Positions 34,373 through 45,502 of a stretch of 64,000 nucleotides of DNA are shown piece after piece; positions within the stretch are counted from its first letter, which is position 1, and every line of letters starts with the position of its first letter. The translations under genes and the position numbers were made by a program. The notes beneath the pieces are model-generated. The model searched no databases. It was not told the DNA's origin and worked only from the letters and a program-made list of their open reading frames with translations. Origin of the DNA: Homalodisca vitripennis (lineage: Eukaryota; Arthropoda; Insecta; Hemiptera; Cicadellidae); the NCBI RefSeq assembly GCF_021130785.1, contig NC_060214.1:1887001-1951000 (forward strand), written 5' to 3'.

Positions 34373-34587
34373 TAGAATAAAGTATACAGACAAATGTAAT
34401 AAAACTACCAAAATAATCATACCACCTGTAGAATACTTGGAGTGAAAGTATATTTCATACCACACTGTAAGTTTAAAACACTGAGGATGCAATAAGTGCT
34501 TATTTTAGGGCCCAATTTTTACAAAGTTGGTAATAAAACAGGGGTTTAATATTTGTTTAAATGTACTGTATTAAAATACTTTGCACT

Positions 34588-34800
34588 ATCTTTTTTTATA
34601 ATATGTCTATATTTTTACACCGAAACTCGCTGCACAAGTTTTTTAATATTATGTCTATATTATTTTACACCTAAACACGCTACACAAGTTTTTAATATTA
34701 GCCTATATATCATATTTATCTACAAACGAATCCACGCTGCACAAGTTTTTAATATATTATGTCTATTATCATCCTTACACACCGAAATACAACGTATTCG
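34588..34800. repeat. Short tandem repeat, about 50-60-bp unit, four copies
   Basis: Variants of TTTTTAATATTATGTCTATA and ACACGCTGCACAAG alternate four times, starting immediately at the right end of copy A. No gene. Confidence 0.75.
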
Positions 34801-37800
34801 TTGGGTTATAAAGATTTATGTATTATTTTATGTTTTTCACAAGCAGTAGCTTAGTGAGTTTATAAAAAAACTGTTACTACACGCTGTTAAAAAACACAGC
34901 GTAATGTTTTTCATTATTTTATTTATTTATCTTTATTTTTATTGGTTATTTATAGTTTAAGTTTTCAAGGTTTTATTATTTTATTAAGAAAACACATGTA
35001 TTGGTTTGGTTTTAAAACAGTTATGTATTAATTTGTATTGTACACAACCATAAAGGTAGTGAATTTATATATAAACATTTGATGTTATTAGAGTAAAACG
35101 GTGTTATTTATAAAGTTTTAATTTTTTACATTATTTTATACAAATAGGTTTTATGGATTAGTAAAATTTAATTTTAATGAATATATTATACAACATATAA
35201 AACATAATACAAGAAGTATAAATTTAACTCCATGACATTTTTTTCTGATTTTTTATGTACAGTTTGTTTCAAACCACCTGTGCATTATCTATAGCAGCAA
35301 AAAAATTAAGTCTGCAAAATTCGTTTTAACAGATAAACCGCAGTTTTGACAAAGAATTCAGTAACAAAATTATCAAGCCGGAAAATATGGCCCAAAACGA
35401 CTCTTTTTGGGGCGGTGGGTAGAGCCGTTTTTAGTACAACAGTTTTCAAATAGGAATTATATATGTGTTACATGGTTTCATGTCTTAAAGGTATTTGTCG
35501 GCAGCGCGTTTTGGGGCTAAAAAATCATTATGGTTGTTTTTTGGTATTTACAGGGTGTGAACAAAATGTCTTTAACAGTTTAAAATTTACGTTTTAACAG
35601 TAAATTTCTGGTTTCAGCCCCCCTTTTTTGACCTAAGTACACACCAATTATTTTTTTTAAAGACGTCTATTATATTACATCTTCAGGAAATATGAAGTGA
35701 CCGAACTCTTTTTCTTTCTTTTCTAATTTAACAAAGTCTTGAAACATTTAGTAAACCTTAGCCACATTTTCATCCGTTAGCAATCTAATATGTACGAACT
35801 TTGATATTTGAGTACTTTTACGTAGGCTGAGGGAGAGTATCATATCCACATAATGTACTTTGATTTATCCTGAGAGAGAATTCCATATCCACAAGCGATA
35901 TCTTGATGAAATATAAATGGCTATATGCGATATAACGTTAGTTAATAACTACCGTATTTGAAATTAGATCCAGATTAAAGTTGGATCAAAAGACTAGTAG
36001 TACATAGCTTGTGTGTTTTTAAACAACGTTATTTAATTAAAAATTTTTAAATGACGTGGAAACCCTTATTCAAAAAAAATATTTTAATTATAATATTTAA
36101 TAATAGTTCCAAATCAATTTCGAGAAGGCGACCGTTCAAATTTTGGGAAAAATAAATTATATATCTGGACTAAAACCTAAGATCACGAAGGGACTTTGCG
36201 TGAGTGCATGTTTAGACATTTACTTCCTGAATGACACATTTGGTTCAAAAATTCCAATGCACAGACATAATTACGTAAATGTATTTATGTCAATGGCTGC
36301 CTAGTGTTTTTAATAAAATATATGCAGTAATAACAAAAGAAATATCCGGTAATTTTACATTTATAAAATATTAGCTTTGCTAATTGTGCTAATATATTTT
36401 TAAAGGCTCTTGAATAATTACCATATACACTTATAATAGGATAGATAATTGTGTGCTAATCGAAGACTCAAGCGCTGCACACGTCTTAAAAATGCAGACA
36501 GCAACGTAGGTTGGAGATTGTTTAAAAATGCCCAATTCCATGCAAAAAAATTTTTTACTATATGAAGTTGAAATATATTGATTTTATAATAATTGAGGTG
36601 GTTAAATTTTTGGCTTTAATATAAAAGATATTATAAGAATGATAGACATAGTATTGTATATTAATTATAAAAAAAGTGTCAGCTTTGCTTTCATATATTG
36701 TGTACTGGTCTAGATTGTTACGTAGACTATGATTAATCTAATAGTGTACATAGAAATATGTATTGAATAATTTATATTGTTATTTAACTTTCCGGATTTG
36801 CAAAACGCGCATAGACTATTATTGTGAGACAGAAACTAATACACTTATACACTCAAGAGAACCCCAAAATACAAAATTACATATACCTTCAAGTTAAATC
36901 ACTGAAATTTTACAATACTTTCATCTGTAATAAATATAATAATAGGGAATGAGATTGAAAAAACAATAGTGTATTTATTCATCAGTGAAGTATGAATTTA
37001 TTTCTATGATTATAAGTAAAAATTATTTGGTTCATTTATGGTAGTGAGTCCACATTTTATATTACAATCTAATTAACCAATTTGTTACTAACGGTCAGGA
37101 GTAATTGTAATTATATTAAGATTATGAACTATTCTCTGTAAACATATACTAAGCCAATTAATATTAGTATGCCATTCTGAAACAACAGTTTTAAACCAAA
37201 TTACCTTAAATATTTTAAGTATTACAATACATTACCTAGTGTATGTGTTCGTGAGTGTTTTAGTGTAAGTGGGGGTGGGGCGACCTCCTGCCGCATTGGC
37301 CGCATCACCCTGTAGCAGCAATAAAAAAGACAGGATATAATAGATGTATCATATTATAAACCATGTAGTTCCCAAAACCATTGTAAGTACAGAAATATAC
37401 CTTAATTAAATAAATATTATTAAAATTAAGTATATTCATGGGAAAAAATATGTTAACATAAGTCTAATATAAGCAGATAAATTTAGTATACCTAAATGTG
37501 TTTTGGTGGTGGAGAATTATTGCAGTAGTTATATTGTAGTTCTACACGCACGCAGACTTTCACACATTTTCCATTCAATCATCATTCATACTTTGTGTGT
37601 TTTGCAACACACGTGGGGAAGTGTTACGTGAAAAGTGTTCGCAGAGAGGGACGTCAAGCCAACGCAGGACCGAGGCCACCTGAAAATAATCAGAACAAAA
37701 CTCTCGAATCACAAATGACACCAATCGGTAGGTTTGCTTTATTTATAATACCTTATAAAAGAGTGTTGACTAAGACTGTAGTTTCAGAATGGCATTAAAT

Positions 37801-38699
37801 TTTAACACCTGAAATGTCCCAAATACTTACGATACTGTGTCATCTCGCATTGAGGATAAGTAATTAAAGCATTCTGAAACATGATTTCAAATTAATAATC
37901 AAAACTTAATAAGTATATTATCAAAAATAATACTTAGTATAGACAATATTGTAGTGGTTTTAGAAATAAGTTTCGGTTAGCCAAGCGGCAGTTAGAGATA
38001 GCATAGATTAAAAATTCTGTCTTTTACCGTAGCACTGAAAGTTAATAATTAATATATATATATGATTACTAAAAATAAAGGGGGAAAGCTTTAAAAAAAA
38101 GTGTAATGAAAGTATAATTATAGACAACATAAACTATTATAGTTTGATAACACAACGTCGAGGCACACATCTAAACCTTAAGTAAAATTCATTTTACGGT
38201 AATCAAGATATTGTTTTTCAATGTAGATTTAAACCATATTGAAACGCAATATATCGGTAAATTCAAATGAAAAACAATAATTTAGTAAATGTTGTTAGGG
38301 TTCATATGGTTGTTTATATTTTAAATGTGTTAATGTGACAATTCAAAATCCTTAGGTTCACATCGTTCCGTGAACTATTTTTTAAAAGGTTACGTTTTCT
38401 AATAGCTTAAGTGATAGCAATCGTCAAAGATTTTGTTGAAGTAAATAGCTTTACATGCTATTTACTGTAGTGTAGTCCCTGGGAAAAACACATTAAAGGT
38501 TAGTTGGTAAAATGCATTGTTGGAGTACAGTCCAATTTACCAGCTATTGGATAAGTTTTTTAAGTGACGCTGTAAGTACTTTTGAATTGACTGGTCTTAT
38601 TCATAATGATGCAAGTACCACATTTATTATTACATGGTTTACAGCTAAAAGATCAACTCTGAGAAATCTTTTCTAATATATATATGTATGTTATATTAG

Positions 38700-38714
<15 letters not shown>
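34801..38714. other. AT-rich non-coding stretch with one exon-like island
   Basis: Mostly AT-rich and featureless. At 37595-37735 a G+C-richer open stretch reads GKCYVKSVRREGRQANAGPR and onward, and ends ATCG followed by GTAGGT, a fair splice donor. I cannot match it to a protein, so it is only an exon candidate. An isolated TACAGGGTGT at 35549 resembles a mariner tip but has no partner. Confidence 0.4.

Positions 38715-38764
<50 letters not shown>
38715..38764. repeat. (TA)n microsatellite, about 25 repeats
   Basis: An uninterrupted TA dinucleotide run of about 50 bp. The open frame crossing it on the plus strand (38684-38911) is an artefact. Confidence 0.95.
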
Positions 38765-38768
<4 letters not shown>

Positions 38769-39974
38769 ATACTCAACCATGGCGCCAAGTGCTCATACCA
38801 CACGTAATGTCTACAATACGAGCTATTCGTAATTCGAGGTCACATCTGAAGCTTTTAACAAAGAAAAATAAAAGAAATATATACATACAATGTCCCTACT
38901 TCTGTTTCTAAAATTACATATTATTCATTTATTTAATAATAAGTGGGTTAACCGCAAAACTAAGGATTTCGGATTAAGGATTCCTCCACACAGGTCTAAA
39001 ATAGCTACTGAAAGTGCTATTTATATAAAATATCGTGGAATGGAGTTAATTTAACGTGTACTTATGAACTCTGTTTCACACTCAGACTTCAGGATCCTAA
39101 AATTCCGCTATTTGATCCTAAAATCTAAATTTTTTCAGGAGATTGGAATATCTTTCCGTGATTATCACTTATCTCAGAAGATGTTTAGAATCTCACTTAA
39201 ATAGAATATGGCCGCGTTTTCCCTCTTTTCAACAAGAAATTGCGTTTGGGGTCAGTGGGGTATGTATTTGCGCAACTTGTGTAATGATTAACTGTCAAAA
39301 AAAGTCTAAACAAGTTTAAAATTTGTAAACTTTGATTTTTGAAATTTATTATTGGCTAAGTTCGTTTGAAACCTTGCCATTTTCGTTTCAATATGGTGGT
39401 TATTAATTACTTTTAAAATTACCTCACAAGTCCGTTATTTTATGAAACAAGAGAATAAATAGAATTGTTCTGCAATGGTTATAACATTTTTATAAACAAT
39501 GTTTGGTACCTTAAATGGTTTTTAAGTTATTGATTACATTTAAATTCCTATTATAACTTTTATATCCTCTTGAAACGGGTGAAATTTACATTTTAAAATA
39601 TCTTCACTATTTTTTTTAGCCATCAAGGTACGTCCATCTTTTCAATATGGCAGTCATTTAAACTTTTAAGGAATCCACAAATCCGGTTATTTATTAACCA
39701 AGAGAACGAAACAACAGGTGATTTGAAATGTATGTAAGATTTTACTGAACATTTTGTAATAAATCATGTTTTGGTATCTTGATTGGTTCTCGAGATATTG
39801 TTTTTATTTATAAAGCCCATGAGAATAAATTAAGAATATTTCAGTCGTCACAAAACCTACCTACTAAGAATTAGGTCGGAAAGACCGACTACCCCAGGAG
39901 GTTTATTTACAGCTAATTTTTCTGGAAGCCAAAGGCTTATAACGGGTTTTAGGGTTTACTCTTATCTAAGTCAG
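38765..39974. other. Non-coding stretch with an imperfect ~255-bp direct repeat
   Basis: The segments at about 39379-39600 and 39632-39830 resemble each other: TTTCAATATGG(T/C)(G/A)GT, CACAAGTCCG or CACAAATCCG, AACAAGAGAA or AACCAAGAGAA, and GGTACCTTAAATGG or GGTATCTTGATTGG. The spacing is about 255 bp. This is an old tandem duplication with no gene. Confidence 0.5.
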
Positions 39975-40385
39975 ATATCACAACATATATGTTGTATGTC
40001 AACTCCATTCATACTGACTTTAAACTTTACGTTTAATAAAACAAACACTAATTATTAAAAAATGAACCGAAGAATACAGGTCAAAAAGGGTCGACTCAAA
40101 ACAACTAACCACCAGTAAAATTTTTTGTTTTGGAGATAATTATACATTTCATATCTAGAAATTTTTTTATAGCGTATATGTTAGAATTAATTATTGTTAT
40201 ATAATAGTAAGCGCGTGTATAGAGAGTAGCCTAGAAAGTCAGGGTATTTGAGTAAGCAGGTAGTCAGTGTTACAAATCATGAAATTAAATGTCGCTAAAG
40301 AAAACATGTTAAACAATATTTGGACTAGAGTCAGTAGGTAACCAGGGTTAAAAACTCATTACAGTAAACGTTTCTGTGTACACTT
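39975..40385 (+). repeat. Left member of a diverged direct repeat plus degenerate short repeats
   Basis: 39975-40185 (ACAACATATATGTTGTATGTCA, TTTTGGAGATAATTATACAT, CATATCTAGAAATTT) resembles 41850-42060. From about 40200 a degenerate unit like GTAGGTAACCAGGGTTA / CATTACAGTAAACG repeats. The same degenerate unit reappears at 41500-41735. Both blocks flank the retroelement remnant at 40386-41490. Confidence 0.6.
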
Positions 40386-41490
40386 TCCATCTTATTTCGG
40401 CAGACCGGAAAGAGAGCGGGGGAAAGGAGAAGCGGGCGGCTAAAGTGATGAGAACTGTTTGGGAGGCACCTTTCTCAAGATGACACCATCAAGACAAAAT
40501 TCTCAAAAGTAGGTTTGTCCTCAGACGGTTCTTATAAGACCGGCCGCTGGTAGGACTTATGCAGACCTGCTAAAGGAGAGATTCAGATTAAACCTGATGA
40601 CTCTGGCACTGAAGTTCGGACCACCAGGCAGACAAGAACAGGATGTGTCTTGTTGGAACTTGGCAGGAAAATCACAGTTCGTGATTCAGTGCTGCACTGA
40701 AGGATACGATCGGGGCAAACGAAACCGTTCGAAGTTTAGAGTCGATGGTGACTTTAGAAAATCCGCCGACCTCGACTGAATATAGTGCACCTAATGGAGC
40801 GCGAAGCTAGCAGGATATATAAAGTTGGTTGTACAATTGCAGAATCTGTAGGTTGGAGGTAACGAAGTGCTTCGGGTGCTTCCGTTTCGGCCACCTCCAG
40901 TGGACTGCAGAGGGCTCGCAACTCGTGTGGGCAAAAATCGACGTTGTCACAATAAGCGAGCAGTATTGATTCCGCGATATCCTAGGCACCGTTTGAACGT
41001 GGTCGTTAAAAGCCACGGTGCCAGCCGGGGGTTCGCTTGAGTGAGAGTAGCGGGTGTCTCTCGTCAGATACTATTTCACAACCAATGAAAGTGATTCCCG
41101 GGACGTACTATACCCCTCGGGGGACATTTGAGTGTCGCCGACGATTTTAACGCAAAGGCAGTCGAATGGGAAATGCAAGTGATGAGAGTGGGGTCTCGTG
41201 ATTGCCATAGGGCCAACGTCACCGGATAAAATTGTACGGAAAATTGTCTCTGACAGGCAATAGTACGTTTACTTATCCGCTGAAACACCAAGAAATTAGA
41301 AGAACGGTAATACAGTGTTGACCAACCGATGGCCTGATACTGTAGGAGCCCTCTGTACGATTAAGAAGGCAATCTCTTGAAGTAATGCAGAAAGAAACCC
41401 CGAGAGGTGGGATTTGGGATTGAGTGGGAGTTGGTAAGAGTCCTACACACCAGCAATTTCACTGGAGGTGCATTATCATTTCTTCATTAA
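40386..41490 (+). pseudogene. R1-clade-like retrotransposon remnant: gag zinc-knuckle and endonuclease start
   Basis: A G+C-richer island on the plus strand. Pieces in order: RTYADLLKERFRLNLM (about 40550-40600), typical of the R1-type ORF1 linker; NCRICRLEVTKC leading into a CCHC-like knuckle CFGCFRFGHLQ at about 40865-40900; then IDVVTISEQY followed by a stop at about 40940, like the endonuclease opening 'DVvLISEQY'; and DDFNAKAVEWEMQ at about 41130-41175, corresponding to the 'GDFNAKxVEWG' endonuclease motif with Gly changed to Asp. Each piece is in a different frame, and no RT follows. R1-clade assignment rests on the knuckle/endonuclease order and motif wording. It is an old 3'-truncated copy. 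Confidence 0.65.
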
Positions 41491-42060
41491 TAAAGAAGAA
41501 GATTAGTCAGTCAGATTATTTAAGTAGGTAAAACGTGTTGCAAATTATAGTTCTAAAGAACAAAAGAAAACAGGTTTAACAGTCAGAAGAATAATAGAGT
41601 AGGTAGGTTTGCAGTGTTACTTATCATTACAGTAAATGCGAGTGTAGCAAACAGACTAGACAGGAACTTGAATGCGTAGGTAACCATTATTACAAATTAT
41701 TATAACAGTAAGCGTGCCTATAGGACGCATACCAGGGTTTTCTCTTCTTTAGGTGGACTAATGAACTGGGCTAAATACATATATGTATGTTAAAATATAC
41801 AGATCATAACAGAGCGTTGTGACACGCATAAGTAAAGTAATCACAACAAACATGTTGTGTGTCAACTCCATGCACGCTATCTATAAAACAACAATTAATA
41901 AAAAAAACCACTAATATTTCAAATGAACTAAAGATTGGAGGTCAAAATAGTTCTACATAAAACAACCAACCACTAGCAAAAGGTGACGTTTTTGGAGATA
42001 ATTATACATATCACATCTAGAAATTTGGTTTCTAGCATATACTGTAGTAGCCTATTTGTA
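41491..42060 (+). repeat. Right member of the diverged direct repeat
   Basis: 41500-41735 holds degenerate copies of AGTAGGT...GTGTTAC(A/T)..TCATTACAGTAA. 41850-42060 matches 39975-40185 (AACATGTTGTGTGTCAACTC, TTTTTGGAGATAATTATACA). Confidence 0.6.
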
Positions 42061-43730
42061 GCATATAGATTAGGTCAACAGAGGTCGACACAAAAACAAC
42101 CAACTGAGTTTATGTCCTATTTTTACACAATTTGTACACTCTAACTAAATACTTCCTACAGCAATATACACATAGCATCTACTGCATATTATATACTACA
42201 CATAAAGGTATCATATACTTGTATATATAATTTTGACTTATCATGTTGAAGAATGTTCCAGACAAACCAATACAGCTGTCACGCAGGTCCGATGTCCGGT
42301 AGTCAGCGCCACAGCTTGCAAGCTTGGTAGTAACGTAAAAGCGGCATATTGTATTCAGCAGATTACCCTCGGGGAGTCATTGATTGACACAAAACAATTT
42401 ATTAAATAATTTAAAATTGTTAAATACTGTTTTCATGGCAACAAGTTAGTTTTATTGTTCAGAAAGTCTGAATATTTTTTATATAACATTGAAATAAGTG
42501 TCATTCCAAAACTACTTTGTTAACTATGATTAGTACGTATATCTATATCAAACTTCATCTATTTTTCAAGGCCCAGAGTGCCCCATGAACCTGGTCCATC
42601 AGTTATACTGAATAAAAATAAACTGTATGAAAATTAATCATTTAGATTTCGAGACTAATTTAGTTAGCTTCATATCCAGAATAGAGGTAATAAATACGTA
42701 TTTTGCAAAGGTACACATCAGTTTTGTTTTTTAAAATATATTATACTACTCTTTTACTCTATACTATATTATATCTTTATACTTTTCAAAATGAAACAGG
42801 AAAATTGTTTAAAGGTCTGTAAATTTACTATTAGCAAATGTCAAATGATGCTACCTAAAATTTACTTTATTACAGTTAAACTTACTTTCTTTAAAAATGT
42901 TTAAATAGACATGTTTTATATAAATATACATAAAAATATTTATTTATTTACTTAAAGCAACAGAAGACCAGTTTAAATCTATTAATCAGTAAATATCAAT
43001 CAGTAAATAATTTAAATCAATATAATAAAACTTTAAAAATTACAATGGCAGGCGATATGACGACCATTTCAACAAAATGTTTTTTGCCCTTGCTAGTCAT
43101 GTATTAAATAACTGTCCAAGTGATATATATATTACAATGTGAAAACGTATTACTGAAAATAGTCCGCTAATTTATCTGTGAAGTAATATATAAAAAAGTC
43201 TCTGTTTTAAATTATAAAATAAAAAATATTAAATTTGTAACTTAATTATTCACCATTAAGAGAAAGTAACACATTTTTGTATAGGGGTGCAATGGTGCAT
43301 TCAGGTTTCCATGTGACGAGACACGAGGAAGGAGCAACTATTTTAAACTTTCGAAAAAGCCTGTATTCTGCCCGTTTTGCAAACGGGTAAAATAAAAATG
43401 TTTATTCATAATTACAAGGCTTATAGTGTGACTCATGTTTTACACTAAGATTTTTATTATTATAAAGTGTTAAAGTTCACTATTTTTAGACAGTACACTC
43501 TTTGAATAGTTACAAGGCCAAAAGTTCTATAAACAATTACGATTTTTTTTAAAAATAAAGTTTTCTTATAAACAAGGTCATAATGAAGACATAAAAGTAA
43601 ATTTAAATCTAAAAGCACACTGTTTGAGGATGGCCTTTTTAAGTTGACGCTCTATATTGTTAAATAACTGAGAAAAATGTTCACAGAATAAACGGTCTCC
43701 GTACTGATACTTTTAATTGGATGTAAATGC
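42061..43730. other. AT-rich non-coding stretch
   Basis: No gene or element boundary seen. Confidence 0.6.
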
Positions 43731-44790
43731 TTATAAACTCGTTCTGTTTCACAATGTGTGTTCCTGCGAGGTTTCGTAACAAACAGTTTGAAATATCTGC
43801 AGATCAGCTGTACCGCTGCTGCTCAAACATTTATCGGGTGAAACATGCATGCATATATATTACAAAACTTGTGAGAGACTTATAAACTCGTTCTGTTCAC
43901 ATGTGTGTTCCTGCGAGGTTTCGTAACAAACAGTTTGAAATATCTGCAGATCAGCTGTACCGCTGCTGCTCAAACATTTATCGGGTGAAAACATCCATGC
44001 ATATATATCACAACTTGTGAGAGACTTATAAACTCGTTCTGTTCACATGTGTGTTCCTACGAGGTTTCGTAACAAACAGTTTGAAATATCTGCAGATCAG
44101 CTGTACCGCTGCTGCTCAAAACATTTATCGGGTGAAACATCCATGCATATATATCACAACTTGTGAGAGACTTATAAAACTCGTTCTGTTTCACATGTGT
44201 GTTCCTACGAGGTTTCGTAACAAACAGTTTGAAATATCTGCAGATCAGCTGTACCGCTGCTGCTCAAACATTTATCGGGTGAAACATCCATGCATATATA
44301 TCACAACTTGTGAGAGACTTATAAACTCGTTTCCGTTCACATGTGTGTTCCTACGAGGTTTCGTAACAAACAGTTTGAAATATCTGCAGATCAGCTGTAC
44401 CGCTGCTGCTCAAACATTTATCGGGTGAAACATCCATGCATATATATCACAACTTGTGAGAGACTTATAAACTCGTTCTGTTCACATGTGTGTTCCTACG
44501 AGGTTTCGTAACAAACAGTTTGAAATATCTTCAGATCAGCTGTATCCGCTGCTTCTCAAACATTTCTCGGGGTGAAACATGCATGCATATATATTACAAC
44601 TTGTGAGAGACTTATAAACTCGTTCCGTTCACATCTGTGTTATTGCAAGGTTTCGTTACGAACAGTTTGAAATATCTGCAGTTCAGCTGTACTGCTGCTG
44701 CTATCGTATACTCAAAAACATTTCTCGGGTGAAACCATGCATGCATGTATGTTACAATCTGTGAGAGAATTATAAACTCGTTCTCGTTAA
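43731..44790. repeat. ~146-bp tandem array (about 7 units)
   Basis: TTATAAACTCGTT starts units at 43731, 43880 and 44026, then every ~146 bp until about 44770. Each unit contains GAGGTTTCGTAACAAACAGT, CTGCAGATCAGCTGTACCGC and the alternating-purine-pyrimidine CATGCATATATAT. The last two units are divergent. The 125-codon open frame at 44051-44428 arises because near-147-bp units keep frame; it is not a gene. Confidence 0.95.
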
Positions 44791-45023
44791 AATATCAAAT
44801 CACGTTTATTTCCACACACAAAAAGAAATGAAATACAAAATAAACCTTTACATTGAAATGATAACAAATGTAGCATTTGTATATTATCTAATTCATATAA
44901 ACATACAGAAGTATTCTAGTAATACAATTCAAAAACTAAAATTAAATAATTAACGTTAAATAATATAAAAAAGACTTGTGTTACATAAATAAATCAATAT
45001 AATGAATAAAGAGATGATATAAT

Positions 45024-45025
45024 AA

Positions 45026-45064
<39 letters not shown>

Positions 45065-45115
45065 CATGTACATACACATACATACATATTCACATACATA
45101 CACGCATACCTAGTA
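45024..45115. repeat. (TA)n/(TACA)n microsatellite at LINE 3' tail
   Basis: About 30 bp of pure TA repeats followed by TACATATACATGTACATACA-type repeats, then an A-run, directly after the LINE 3' UTR. Confidence 0.85.
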
Positions 45116-45502
45116 AAAAAAAACAGCATTAAATTTGCTACATCATTTCTGGATTAATTCAAATAATGGGAAAAAAAAGAGCCTACATGGGCCTTAATGG
45201 CCTGTGCGTAGACTCGAGTTGAAATTGTTACAATTCGAATTTTATCTCGAGCAGAGTGTAGATTAATTTTATAAAATTTGATAATTGAAAGAAGACATCT
45301 AAAGCAGAATAAACGACGGATATGACCTCGAATTCCGATAATCAGCAATATAGTGGAGAAGAAAAGTAGACGAAACAAATAAAAATATTGAGTGAACAAA
45401 AATTACAAAAAATAGGCTAATTACGTAAGTGATTGGATTTTATTATATATAGTTTGAAGAGGGGAGGAGAGGGGACAGTGCCGTCAGTCAGTATCAGACA
45501 GT

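Larger units (their letters stand above)
25423..34585 (+). repeat. Segmental duplication, copy A
   Basis: From GTTTTATATTAGCTTTTAAT to about AATGTACTGTATTAAAATAC the sequence aligns collinearly and in the same orientation with 50866-56462. Most differences are one-base indels and scattered substitutions. Copy A has three extra blocks: seven extra copies of a 125-bp unit (30199-31205), a Tc1/mariner-type transposon (31874-34372), and 204 bp around 29027-29230. No gene is seen in the shared part. A plus frame at 27149-27379 is broken in copy B. The ends show no clear inverted repeats or target duplication, so I do not call it a transposon. Confidence 0.93.

Noticed and set aside
25423..34585. 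Copy A/B block as a Helitron or large TIR transposon
   Set aside because: I could not find complementary ends, a 3' hairpin with CTRR, or a target duplication. It is left as a segmental duplication.
35549..35570. TACAGGGTGTGAACAAAATG as the end of a third mariner-type element
   Set aside because: No inverted partner ending ACACCCTGTA with matching inner sequence was found nearby. The ACCCTGTA at 37307 is followed by unrelated sequence.
37975..38050. tRNA-like A box (TTAGCCAAGCGGCAG)
   Set aside because: No B box or foldable cloverleaf follows.
44051..44428. 125-codon plus-strand open frame
   Set aside because: It crosses three units of the ~146-bp tandem array and repeats the same residues with indel shifts; no motif.
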